64,000 nt of DNA from Tretioscincus oriximinensis (lineage: Eukaryota; Chordata; Lepidosauria; Squamata; Gymnophthalmidae): assembly GCA_022410635.1 (NCBI GenBank), contig JAJVDF010000492.1, positions 450,039 through 514,038 of the forward strand, given 5' to 3'. This document shows, in pieces, positions 33,618 through 45,141 of the stretch; the stretch's first letter is position 1; each line of letters starts with the position of its first letter. A model generated the notes under the pieces. That model saw only the letters and a program-made list of their open reading frames with translations. It was not told where the DNA came from and did no database searches. Position numbers and translations under genes: made by a program.

Positions 33618-33706
33618 AAGCTATATTCCGGAATATAGCAATGGCGTGTCTGTGCACACCACAAAGCTATATTCCGGGATATAACAATGGCATATCTGTG
33701 CACACT
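33618..33706. repeat. tandem duplication of a palindromic segment
   Basis: 'caaagctatattccggaata' and 'caaagctatattccgggata' start two tandem units 46 bp apart, each continuing 'caatggc.t.tctgtgcacac'. In the first unit, 33620-33639 is a perfect 20-bp palindrome (gctatattcc|ggaatatagc). The second (33666-33685) has two substitutions. 'tatattccgggctata' also appears at ~37980-37993. Confidence 0.8.
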
Positions 33707-34450
33707 GTAGACTTTAATCTCNTGTTACATAGCTGGATCTGCCGCATATCTCCAGGCAGCAGCCCCCGAAAGCAGGTGGAGGGCTGGCTGGAAGGAGGGC
33801 ACAGCCGAAGCAATGCGGCGGGGTCTGCTGCATGTCATGAGAAGCCTTTTCCTAAGCCCAGCTAGCCCTCCGCCTGCTTTGGGGGGTTGGTGCCTGGATA
33901 TTGGCTCAGTGAAGTGACGAGCAGCATTGAGACGCCTTGTCAACCTCCCCACCTCCTNACGGAGGTTGGCTGCAAGATTTCAGAGGTTCTCAGCATTGAT
34001 GCCCAATTATCCCAGCAATAGTTTATTCCAGGATAAATGGCATTTATTGTGTGACGACTGTTGAAAGACACTTAACACGTGTGCCAGAACCTCCCTTATC
34101 TCACACTGATTGAGGAAGAAAATAGCTGTTTGCACACACCCTAAATGTTCCTGGATTTTTTAAATTGCTCCCCACAGGACATTGGTTGCTGACCACTCAC
34201 CATATTGGTANTTCTTCTTTGAACAATTTGATAGTCTTTTGACTATTTTAATTATCATTTTACTTTATATGCATAATGGCAAAACTGCCTCTAGGCAGCA
34301 AGAAGCAACATGTGATGTAAACAATATTATCATGGTCCTGCCAGATGCAAGCAGCACACTCTGAGTTANCTGAATATTGGATTGCAAGAGATTTACAACA
34401 GCTAGTAAAACACTCATTCCCTTTCTTTATTGTTTCCCATATGCTTTAAC
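33707..34450. other. no gene; GC-rich stretch 33730-33960
   Basis: 33730-33960 is clearly GC-richer than its surroundings ('gcagcccccgaaagcagg', 'gcaatgcggcggggtctg'). Frames on both strands here show no domain. It may be the interior of an unclassified DNA transposon that includes the palindromes on its left. Confidence 0.4.
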
Positions 34451-34741
34451 ATGAATGGTTCAGTTGCTAAGGAGATAGTCTTTCATCTGAGAGATTGGGT
34501 TTCGAAGCCCTGTGTCTGATGTGGGGAGGGGTGAGTGCTTTCTACTAGCCTACAGCTCTAGCCAACTCAGCTCTTTGAAAGAAATGCAAATTTGTAATCT
34601 GCATATCATTTAGATAAATGAGTACCATCATTAGCCNGGTGGGGAAGGTAGAATAAGATGTAAGCCTTTGGGTGAAAATTAACCCNGTAAGCCACTCTGG
34701 AAAAGAGTGGAGTATAAAAACTCAATTCTTCTTCATCTTCT
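34451..34741 (+). mobile_element. tRNA-derived SINE, plus strand, moderately diverged
   Basis: Head 'atggttcagttgctaagg', B-box 'gggtttcgaagccctgtg', 'tctactagcctacagctcta', 'gtggggaaggtagaata', 'gtaagccactctgg', 'gagtggagtataaaaactc' and CTT-type tail 'ttcttcttcatcttctt'. Same family and order as 44843-45141. Confidence 0.85.
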
Positions 34742-37500
34742 TGACTGAATTACAAAAGCCCCTATCTCAAAAGTACCTTTGGTGTGTCTAGCATTTCCAA
34801 TGACATGATTAGAGAATTGTGGTGTTATCTTGTCTCTAGAAGCAGATAAAGACATAGGACTTGAGCTCTTGTAACAGATAAAATAATAGAGATCAAAGAT
34901 TTTAAAANCTCATAAGAGTTTATGTGAGTTATGAGATTGTTTGCTTATTAGAGGAGTAAGGAACTCAAGATTTTTTGTTTTTATTTGTGGCCGTAGGTTA
35001 GTGACAGAACGTGATAGGCTTATGACCTTATACTTTCCCAAAAGGGTNGGTGGGAAGGTTGAATTTTCATTTAGAAGGTAGTGTAATCGTTTTATGAATG
35101 ATTAGGAATTTGAAACAATGGCTTCTAAATCTTTGTCCAGTCATTAATTTTTATGATACACTGTCAAAAACTGTTTGAATGGAATAAAAACACAGTATTG
35201 AAATCAGCTAAGGATATTAGAATCCTGGTGGTGTGGATTGTGTGATTCCATNGGATGTCAAGTGCGGATATATGGGGAGTGGTCTGACCTGATTCTGCTT
35301 GTTAAGTCAACCACGATGCTGCATTATGTTATTTTTGCACATTCACAGTAGCCAGATGAATATGTGGCTTGACTAAGCCAGTCATCCCATGACANGTATG
35401 TCATGCCTGCCATAAGCTAAACCTTTCCAATTATTGTACCCAATTCTCGTATTTGTTCCTAATGTCTTCATTTCTTGAAATAGCTTATATAGAACCTTTT
35501 CAAGATATATTTTGAAATTGTTTTTCCCCCTAGAACAATAATGCATCTATCTAATGTTCAATAATAACCAGATGCAGCCCAAATGCACCACCATNATCAC
35601 CATACATGAGAACTCCTGAAGGTTCTTCCATCTGCACAGNGGGTTCTAATAGCAGAGATGCATTCAGGCTATTATTCAGGCTAAAGTATATAATNTTATA
35701 CTGTACCCCCCATTTTGTCCATTTAGATGATCTATTGTTTGGGAGAGACTGGGATCAAATCTAGAATTCTCTGCATTCCAGACAGTTGGCTTTATCACTG
35801 AGCAACAGATGCTCCCAAGTCCTTATACCTTATACTAATTTTATCCATTTATAAGANATTTCCTAGTTTGCACAGTGCTGCCATTTTTCTGAATGGATGC
35901 TTTTGTCCCCATTACTTTCTTCATGCACTTGCACCACTAACTTTTGAACGAGCCTTGCTTTCTCACACATTGTCAATGTATAAATGCAAATTTTCATTCA
36001 GAGTTTACTGAACTGGTGCATCCACTGTGAGGCTCTGTAACTTTTTCTGTACTGCTGTCGATNAGCAATACACACATAGCTTCGCTCACACAGTATATTC
36101 ACACTGTAGCTTAGCAACCACGAAACTCGAAGAAATAAATTTTTAACACATTGGACACTTGGGGGAAACCAAGAGGTATTTTTTCCCCTTTTTTCCACTG
36201 CACATGTTTGTATCAATTCTAATTAAATGTTCAGTTTAAGGCAGCTTTTCAACCACCTAAGGTACTTGGCTGATTTCATGTTCCTCAGAATGATACATAT
36301 TCCCTAGAGTCTGATCAGATGTGGCTTTCATTTCACTAATTCCTTGCTCTGTTATGCACACATCCTCTATTTACTTTAGGACATACTGCGTCACTGAGCT
36401 TTGAAACATTTTTCTGGGGTTCGATACATTCCTTACACCTACCTTTGAATATCATTACCTTACACAAGTCCAAGATCGTATCATGNAGATCTACAGGGTG
36501 AAATACCCAATAAGATTATAAGATCATTTTCACTTTATGAATACTCCTCTGTTCTTACGTTTTTCTTTTGTTACTGCCTGTACCTGGATATATATTGCTA
36601 TACATGCACACACAGAGGGCCCCCAAGCCAATATTTTCATTACAACTGTCAACATACAGTTGTACATGAAACTTTACACTGCTCCAGACCCTTTCAAACA
36701 ATGGACACTTTAAAAAAGTAAAGTATCACTTTCTTAAGCTGCTATCTAATTCTCAAGCAGATGTGAGAGTAAGCAGTACTGAGTTTCAGTAGANATTAAC
36801 TGACATACTTTCCTCAGTCCTAGAGGTACTATAGTAATTCTTAATTCTAGGCCTGCCTGTTGNAGGAAAAGAAGCAGAAAGAAAGACNCTTCTAAGACTC
36901 AAATCTGCATGAACAAATGCTGAATGTAATTAAATGAATTACTATTGCCCATCTGCTTCGGAGGGAAGATGATAGAATTGAAAATGAATCCTGTTTCATT
37001 TTTTTCCATTCACATAGTAGATTGGAGAAATGGAGAACAGGAGGAGTCATCCTCCAGAACTAAATTAGTGAGNAGTCCATTTTTGTGGGAAGGAAAAGAG
37101 GGCTGGGGGACACACACACATATGACACTAGCTAGCTGTGGGAGTTCCAAAAGGCTGTCTCTGAAGATGGGATGCTGGGCTGAGCTTTCAATTGCTTCAT
37201 TCAACTTTTTCTCTCCCTTCATATGTCTCTCTCCAACCTGCCTTTTGCAGCTTCNTATCTAGACACNGTGAGATTGCTTATAAAGTGAATCTATCNGTTA
37301 ATCTATTTATTCCACTATTACTTCATTTCCTGCAAAAATTGCATCAGCAGAAACAGGGAGATGAGGGCAATTGTCAGAAAGTCAACTGAAGGGATAAAGC
37401 AGATGAGAGTAAAAAGAAGTCAAGACCCAACAGACNAAAAGTTATAGTATATGCAAGCCTTGTGTATAGGTAAATTGTCAGCAGAGCAACTGACTAGTCC
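34742..37500. other. no gene; possible diverged repeat 36540-36790
   Basis: Many isolated N. 36640-36770 ('gtacatgaaactttacac', 'tctcaagcagatg') is weakly collinear with 50080-50250 ('gtgtatgaaactgtacac', 'cttcaagcagatgcatg'), which suggests an ancient unnamed repeat. Nothing else was recognised. Confidence 0.35.
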
Positions 37501-38010
37501 ACCATGACTACATNCCCACTTACCTTTTCCAGCATAGTNGAAAGCACCTTTTCNATGCAGTCAATGCAAACAGCCCNCCATTTTGTGGGGCAGGCCAAAG
37601 GCGATGTTGCATCCACTAAATGAATTCACAAAATGGCGTGCCATCTGNGCTGACTCCGTGGAAAAGGTCCTTTCCCTGCATGTTTGTGGATTGCAAGGAA
37701 AGACTGATTCTACAGTGGGGGTCTCTAGGGGCTGCTTCCAAGGCACCCTTGGAGACACCAGACTCTCTGGTTAGCTGCTCAAACATGATCTCACCGTAAA
37801 ATTGCNTGCAGTAGTCAATGAGGGAACTGGTGTGTGCAATTCATGTCATCACGATGCCAGCATCCTGAATATTGGCATAGCGGTGGCGTGTTCTTTGTAA
37901 GTAGGGTGCCACCACTGCCACACATGGAACCAAGGTAAGTGGGGACAGGGTGCAATGGCTTGTAGCCCAGAATAGCTTTATATTCCGGGCTATAAGCATA
38001 TAGCTTGAAT
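37501..38010. other. unclassified GC-richer block, possibly transposon-derived
   Basis: Contains two 'aaaatgg'/'ccattttg' segments in opposite orientation ('ccattttgtggggcagg' near 37578 and 'cacaaaatggcgtgcc' near 37627), and 'tatattccgggctata' near 37980, which echoes the palindromes at 33.6 kb. No frame carries a recognisable domain. Confidence 0.35.
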
Positions 38011-41000
38011 TAGATAGAATTATCACTGGGTGTCTTTACAACTTTAAAGCCTTTACAAACTCCAGCATACAAATTTCTGAAAATTTAAATGAAAATGATG
38101 TGATATTGATCTCAGAGTTCATTTTTGCTGTTCACCATTGGTTTCCTTAATAACTTACTACTTCTCTTCCACCAGAAAGCTAATAATGTGTTTTTGTACA
38201 TGAATTAAGTACAAATGGATTTTTCATCTGTTCCATATTCCAGTGCCTTTTTGCTGAAAATATAATTAATCTTAGTACTTTATCCAACTAAGTTGTACAG
38301 ATATACTTCTGCATGTTAAGTACTGTGTCCCCAGCATAAGAAGTAATTAAAGCTTAAAACCTCATCCTCTAGTATTGCATCCATTTGTGTCATGTACTAA
38401 TAAGTCTGTGCAGGAGAAGAAAACTGGTAACCTCAGTAGAAAAAAAATATATGGGGCACCTCACCAACTCAATTATTTGCCATATTCCTGTCAGCTCCCA
38501 CACTGTACCAATAAAGAGTAAATGTGTGTGTTGTAATTGGATTAATCTTAGAATTTCCTGTTAGACTCAATCTTTGCTTTTTGAATGCTTGATCTTGAAT
38601 GAAGTTCTGTTAGAAATGGCCCAAACGTATAAAAAATCCACGCCCCCCCCCTCCCCCCAAGAATCAACCTGTTCAAATATTGTATACAGGAACAAACATA
38701 TTAGTATAAAAGTGGCTGTATTACACTTGAGTATGAGCACTAAACAGACATAAGACAAAAATAAAGCAACACTCAGAACCGTTCATATCCCAGGTCTGAA
38801 AGTGTAGTTGTNTCTGTGTCGTATATCTTTCACCATGCTCCAGAGTCCATGGGTAACATATCTCAGATAGTGCTGGTCTTCTAGGTGTATGATGACTTCT
38901 TCTTCTTGACCTCCAATGCTCAGATNAGACATACCATGTATGAACCTTGTATCCTGGCATAAGAAATTTCTCTGATNTAAGGCATCAATAAGCTGAAACG
39001 GCCTTCAAGCATATGTAAAGANGTTTTCAAACGGATTGCGATGGCTTATCTTGTTCCTAGTTTTCTGGTGTTGCTAGTGTGCTACTAATGTGTCTCCTAA
39101 AACATGTGAATGATTAAAGAAAAACGGTGTAAAAGGAATTGAGTAGAGACCAGCACAGGTTCCATGAAAGGGAAACTGAGTGAAATCCNCAACTTAAAAG
39201 TGATTGTAGATTTCACTGGGATTTATAGGAGACATACTTACCTTGTAATCCACATGGAGCTTGCGCAAGGCAGATGAGAATGTCATGGGAAACCAGGAAG
39301 ATCTAGCTGTGCATGTCCAGCCAGTTGTGATCGTGCAGTTCTACTGGCTAGTGTCTTCTCACGCTGTTCGTGTCATCATGTAGGCATACAGTAGAACTAC
39401 AGGCAGCTTCAAAATGGAGGATGCAAGCATTTCACCATGATTCCAGAAGAAATCTGCAATAGGAAATTCCTCTTTTGCACATTTTTCCTGATGCATGGCG
39501 AATCTAGCGAAACCTCNCAGCCTCCATTAAGACACATGCTTGAGCAGTGAAGATGTTGAAAAATCACACCAGGGAACATGTAAGTAAACATTGTGTGCAT
39601 ACAGCTGAAGTCTGGTTTGTGTTCCCAAGTTCATTTTGAATAGTTTGTGTTTGAAAGTGTTTGTGTTGAACCAAACATGCCTTTGTTCACATGCTCTGTC
39701 TTCAATNAAATTGAACAAGTTTGTTTATGAAGACAGATTGTCTGATCAGGCAGTCCGCATTTGCTATATTGCCCATTAAAANGGGTTCTTTTTCCCAATG
39801 GAAAAGAAAATGTTTATATTTACAAACCTGTTTGGAAAGGAGGCTGCTGTCTGACTGTGAGGAAAGAAATGATTTATTGAATTCTCTGTCCTACCCAGCT
39901 CTGTTTTAGCTCTGTTTCATTGGCCACACGGGATAAGGAAAGGTCAGCGAGAGCTATTTAGAAAGATCTTTGGTTTTTATACATGGGTGATACTTAAGGG
40001 AGCTTCTGGCTTCTAGCAAACCCAGAACCACCTCAAGGATCAGGGACACAGTGGTGAGGGAGATCACTGCAGATCTGCTGTACCTGCAACTGAATTTATT
40101 GCAAATGCAGGAAATCCATAATGCTCTCCCTTGAATTTGCATGCCCAANGCTTGGAGGTGATTCTGGGTTTGTTAGGAGACAGAAGACCCCAANGGTTAG
40201 CTATCTCTTGGGCAGATCAAACAGCTGCTGTTGTCTGANTGGAGCTCAAGGCAGAGCAAGAGGCAAAGTGGNTGGAAACAGCCACATCTCTCTGGTCCTC
40301 CCCCAAATGGCCAAGAAGTGATTTCCACTCCTGGTCTGTCCAGTTTTCTGCCCTGATCTACATTGTGGTAACCTGACAGATGCACTTTCAGTATAGGGAA
40401 ACAATATCCAGTGCAGAGGTGATGTGATTGCCTTGCTCTGCAGTTGTTATGGTTTTCTGAAGGAATTCTTCTCAGACCCATATTGCTATTGGATTCGCTT
40501 GTGGCCACCCCATTTTCCATTTGGAGTAAATGGAAAAGAAAGATCAGCACAAAGTGACAAAGTTTTTAGACCCATCTCCCTCCACCCCCATCCCACATAG
40601 TCTAAATCTTTTCAAGGATTCTTTTCACTATTGAACAGAACTAGCATGTGTTCATTTCAACAGGAACCAAGTATGTGAACTTTATATTCATCCTTTCCAA
40701 GACAGCAGAATATTTATTTCACATATATCTAATTGAATTATGATAATCAAACAGTTCTTCTTGAAAAGGATCAGGAAGCAAAAATGATACTTTTAATGCT
40801 TTCGGTAAAAGTAGAAACTTTACATTCTGTATTATCTGAAACAACCTCCATTNTTGCAGAGTATGACTTATCAATACTTTCCAATTGCCACATTCATTCA
40901 GTTTTTATACTATAAATGCTGTGCAAACATAACTCATTTATTGGATCATGCTATTTTAACTTTTAAATTCTACTGAAGATTGCTACTGAAATTCTAGCAA

Positions 41001-41660
41001 TGAATTTAAATCTCATGAAATCCCTCAGAGAGGTGTGTGCATCATAAAAAATGTTCAAAGCAGGGAAAATCTGAATTGGCATGTCCATCAAATCAAACAT
41101 TTATTGGATTTTAATTCACCAAATGGAATTTCTGTTTGTTAACCAGGAAGAAGGCACTATGGCCTTTCAAATAAAAATTATGCTGCCTCTCTAAGAGAGG
41201 AATAGTAATATACTTTATGAAATATGAGCAAAGTTCTGTGTGTTCACAGGAAAGGCAAGACGGGAAAATGCCTGTATATATTATCTTCTTTTTTTGGAGA
41301 AGGTGGGTCCAGTTAGTGTGAAATTTACATACTTTATAAATTTCATATTTAAAAATGTTGTTAAAAAAGCCTTATCTCCATGACTTTTTATGGGCAACAC
41401 AGTATTGTGTTATGTNCACTTTAAAAGGTATTTCATCAATACTGATTCAATAGAGTCTAAAGCTCAAAAAGCACTAGGCCCCTAATCTGTTCTAGAAAGC
41501 GGGCTAAAAGGCTTGCTATNCATATTCCATTATGAGATCACATTGACCATAGCAAAGCCTGTGTTAGCCCAGAACNGCATGTGGACATTAGACCCAGGAG
41601 NAAATTAAGCCTAATACATTTTGAGCCTAAGGCTGTGTTGGCTTTCTAGTGTGCACTGAC
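38011..41660. other. no gene recognised; C-rich run at 38642-38658
   Basis: Mostly unique AT-rich sequence with a C8-T-C6 run. 40140-40550 may be a diverged relative of 30000-30490. Short frames are interrupted and show no domain. Confidence 0.35.
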
Positions 41661-41839
41661 NNNNNNNNNNNNNNNNNNNNNNNNNNNNNNNNNNNNNNNN
41701 NNNNNNNNNNNNNNNNNNNNNNNNNNNNNNNNNNNNNNNNNNNNNNNNNNNNNNNNNNNNNNNNNNNNNNNNNNNNNNNNNNNNNNNNNNNNNNNNNNNN
41801 NNNNNNNNNNNNNNNNNNNNNNNNNNNNNNNNNNNNNNN
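41661..41839. other. assembly gap (179 N)
   Basis: A continuous run of N. Confidence 1.
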
Positions 41840-42318
41840 GCTGGCCGTGCTGCATGGGAGAGGACTTCTGGCATGTTCAAGGCCTCAGTCTAGGTCTTAT
41901 AATCACACCAGAACAAGGGCAGGTCCAGATCCGTTGCTATCTCAGCATCAGTGCTCACAGCTCTCGTCTCAGTTCCCCTCTTTTAGTTGTCAGCCTGAAC
42001 AGATTAAATACAGATCTAACAGATAGAATTTGAACCTTAAACTTGTTTGATAAATCAAAATTAATAGTCCTTTAAAGTAACAAAATACTATTAAATCACA
42101 TCTTGCCCCTTTATGTTTCAAACCAGTTTAGATCAAAGCAGGAATTCTGAGTTTGTTCAAATTCAGTTTGAAGGGNATTTATTTGGTGTCATTTCTTTAA
42201 TAGGTTGAAAACATGGATGGAAGATTCAATTGGAGGATTACAAACATGGAAACAATATTGTTGCAAGCNGGGGAATCAAACAACCTGGCTTCTGTATGCC
42301 TGTTTGGATGCCACATTC
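41840..42318. other. no gene recognised
   Basis: No repeat was identified. 42120-42180 contains several TTTGAA/TTCAAA motifs like those in 44455-44815. Confidence 0.4.
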
Positions 42319-42681
42319 TTATAAGACANCGGTGGCTGGTGCAGTTTGAGGCTAGTGGGCCGCAGGTTCCTCCAGCCTCAGCAAAGTTAGGAAAGCGGCC
42401 AGAAAGAGGCACATTCAAGCACTTACTGGTCTCTCTCTCAGTCTGCAAGTTGAATGTCAATACAAAATGGAACCTCTACAGAAACTGAGAGACTGTAGCC
42501 CCTCCTAGGCAGCCTTCCCATTGGTTCTGGGATTGGTGGCCCCTTTTGTCAATTAAAAAAGCTGCCTGGAGCNTTTTGATTTGTTGGCAGCTCCTCTATT
42601 AAAGGAGAGTTTCATTGATTTTAATCTCTGAGTGTTCGCCGAACCCCACGAACCTAGTGGCCAGCCGCCACTATTATGAGA
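42319..42681. mobile_element. 347-bp non-autonomous hAT-type element with 8-bp TSD
   Basis: ttataaga (42319-42326) and ttatgaga (42674-42681) are an 8-bp duplication with one mismatch. The enclosed element starts cancggtggctgg and ends ccagccgccacta, imperfect ~13-bp terminal inverted repeats. An 8-bp TSD fits hAT. The interior is GC-richer than its flanks and includes reverse CCAAT ('cccattggttctggg', ~42520). No transposase. Short frames inside are artefacts. Confidence 0.75.
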
Positions 42682-43906
42682 CTACCATGTGGTTGCAGTT
42701 CTAATACTAAGATATCAATACATTTATGCTGGTGTATAAGGTGTTTTACAATTTTTGCACCTATAATTTCTTCCAAATATTTGGGGATGTAGTTCATGAG
42801 GTACATATATGAACAAAATGTTCCTCNTATTATGCTAGCAATGTTGACACTGATATAGAAATATTACTATATANCAAGCAAAGTGATGCATTCATTAAGT
42901 TTCATTTTATTCCTTTCCTCAAGAGGGGAAGCAAGCCGTTCTCGTTCTTGAAAGTAAATATGTGAAATGAGATGCAACTTTCATTTATCTCTCTTCTGAA
43001 CAGTTTTTCTCCATAAACTACATCTTGAATTTCTGNCCCCTTCCAGGCAAGTTCAGATTGTTTTCTTAAAAGTAGTTCCTCCAGTCCTAATCTACAATTT
43101 GCCAGTATATAATTTCCTTCTACCTTTTGCGGTGTCCTAACGTTTGCAGAAGGAATATAAGCCCTTATGGTCTTTGCTCACAACTTAAACAAGATAGCTT
43201 TGATGCAGTGGAATAATTTATGTTCAGCTCCATGCCCTCGAGCCNAGCCTACCATGCTGTATGTTAGATCTTCTGCTTCCTGAACTAAATTTTTTCTTTA
43301 TTCTATAAATGAAAAGAGGAAAAGACTAATACTTTCCTAACTTGACCTGAAGTTCTTCCTAAAGGTGATTTAATATTTGAAATCCAGGGCAAAGACAACT
43401 AGAAACTAACATATGTCAGAACATAAAGCTGTATTCACACTTACTCTCATTTTGGTTATAAAATGCATCTAAGGGAAATTCACAGTCTTCAGGACAATTA
43501 GAAACATTTTTTTTGAGCGGGGGTGGGGGTGGGGGCAACCTATTATCCCAATAACTCTGTTTAAGTGTCACTCTTGTGTACACAGAAAATGTATTTTCAG
43601 AAATTTATGTCAAACTAGCTGATTAGCCTGTTGGGTCAGCCATGAATGCAAGAGACATTGTGGCTCCCCTTCCAGCAGGGTGGTGGCCTCGTCCACTGTG
43701 CTGCAAGGGAATAAGANGCAGTAGAGAGAGAGGCAGAAGGGAAAGTATGTATGTTGTCATCACTGGGAAGGTGTNGCAGTAGAGGTGAGGCATTTACCCA
43801 ACTGCCCTGTCCAGCTGCTGTTTTTAACACTGACACCTATCAATTCCCTCTTACTGACCATAGGAGGCAGAAGGCAGTGATTCTGGCAGCAGCAGAGCCC
43901 AGCTGG
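42682..43906. other. no gene recognised; G-rich run at 43515-43536
   Basis: 'gagcgggggtgggggtgggggc' is a potential G-quadruplex on the plus strand. 43620-43900 is GC-richer, with no recognised domain. Confidence 0.4.
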
Positions 43907-44210
43907 TGAAACAGAGGGAAGGTAGGAGATAGAAAAGAAGGGAAGGAACTAAAGAGAAGGAGAGAGGGAGAGGAAGACAGAGAGAAGGGAGGAAGGATGA
44001 AAGGGAGTAAGACAGAAGGAGGGAAAGAGGAGAGAGGGGGAAGGGAAAGAGAGGGGGAAATAGGTGTAGTACAGGGAGGGAACAAGAAGGGAGAAGGAGA
44101 AGGGAAGGAGAAAAAGAAGAGAGGCAGGGAAAAAGAGGAAAAGATGGAGAGTTGGCAAGGGAGGGAAGCAAAGGAAGGAAGAAAGAAAATAAACAAGGAG
44201 AGGGTGATGG
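43907..44210. repeat. ~300-bp purine (A/G) tract
   Basis: Nearly pure A/G on the plus strand, degenerate gga/gaaa/ggga units without a fixed period. Frames on both strands (Ser/Phe/Leu/Pro-rich or Glu/Lys/Arg/Gly-rich) are composition artefacts. Long polypurine tracts can form intramolecular triplexes. Confidence 0.9.
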
Positions 44211-44454
44211 CAGGCATATCCTACCAAGCTGAGGGTCCCTTCCACACATCTGCCATTCATTTGGCTCACAGGAGGTGAAAGAGATTACCCTCTTGGACTG
44301 GAGTAATTTATAGAACACTTTCTATCTAAACTTGTGAAGCTGCAGATTCATACTATTTCACAAAACAAGAGCCTCAAAAAAGGAGGCAAAATCATTGCAG
44401 GAAAAGAAGAAAAAGAAAGGAAACCATATGGATCAATATAGACGTGTTTAAATC

Positions 44455-44815
44455 AACCCANGCAACCGGATTCAATTTGAATTGAAAATGTCCCCTTCAA
44501 ATCAAATTGGATGGAACTGGACAGCTTTTATTCCAATAATTCAAAATGTGCACATTTCAAGCGTGATGCATTTCAATCCCACTTAAATATTTTATTCCAA
44601 TTTTAGCTCATCAATGTTTAGTATCTGATCAATGGTCGCTTTAAAATACTATTCGCAGTGTTTTGAAATAACAACAACAGAAAGTGATTTGAGGTGGTTT
44701 GAAATTACTAATATCAATATAAAAAGGACTACTTTGAATGAAACTAAACCAGGGTTTGTTAACTCATATGGGTCAAATCAAATGGGATCTGGTTTTTGTT
44801 TGATTACAAATATCA
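44455..44815. repeat. degenerate TTTGAA/TTCAAAT-rich low-complexity block
   Basis: Frequent 'ttcaaatcaaattgg', 'caatttgaattgaaa', 'ttgaggtggtttgaaatta' and 'gtcaaatcaaatggg'. Similar motif density occurs at 57040-57120 and 57400-57470. Probably a very diverged minisatellite. Confidence 0.45.
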
Positions 44816-44842
44816 TTTCCTCCCATTGATCTTCAAAGCAGG

Positions 44843-45141
44843 CATGGATAGCTCAGTNGCTAAGGAATCCATGTCTCATCTGGGAGATGGGTTTCGAAGC
44901 CCTGTGTGGGACGTGAGGAGGGGTGAGCACCTTCCACTAGCCTGTAGCTCTAGCCAACCCAGGAATTCGAAAGCATGAATTGCAAGAAATTGCAACTGAC
45001 TACAAGTAGATACATGGGAACCACCATAGCCTGGTGGGGAAGATAGAATGTCAGCCTTTGGGCAAAAATACCCTTGTAAGACNCTTTGAGCCCCTTTGAA
45101 ATGTGAGAAAAGCGGGGTATAAGAATCTCCTCCTCCTCCTG
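44843..45141 (+). mobile_element. tRNA-derived SINE, full-length-like, best preserved copy
   Basis: Head 'ggcatggatagctcagtngc' supplies the A box and 'gggtttcgaagccc' the B box of an RNA polymerase III promoter. The body follows: 'ccttccactagcctgtagct', 'gaattgcaagaaattgcaac', 'ggaaccaccatagcctggtg', 'gtcagcctttgggcaaaaat'. The 3' end is 'gagaaaagcggggtataaga' with a (TCC)n tail. In sense it is the reference for the reverse copies at 98 and 16186. It is non-coding and would depend on a partner LINE for movement, which is not identified. Confidence 0.9.

Noticed and set aside
43840..44210. Considered as a CRISPR- or satellite-like array
   Set aside because: No constant repeat unit or spacer structure; only degenerate purines.
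43840..44318. Frames of 93-155 codons over the purine tract
   Set aside because: Ser/Phe/Pro/Leu or Glu/Lys/Gly-rich products of a ~300-bp A/G tract; no domain.
44843..44920. Considered as a tRNA gene
   Set aside because: A and B boxes are present but cloverleaf stems are not maintained and the sequence continues into a repeated SINE body.
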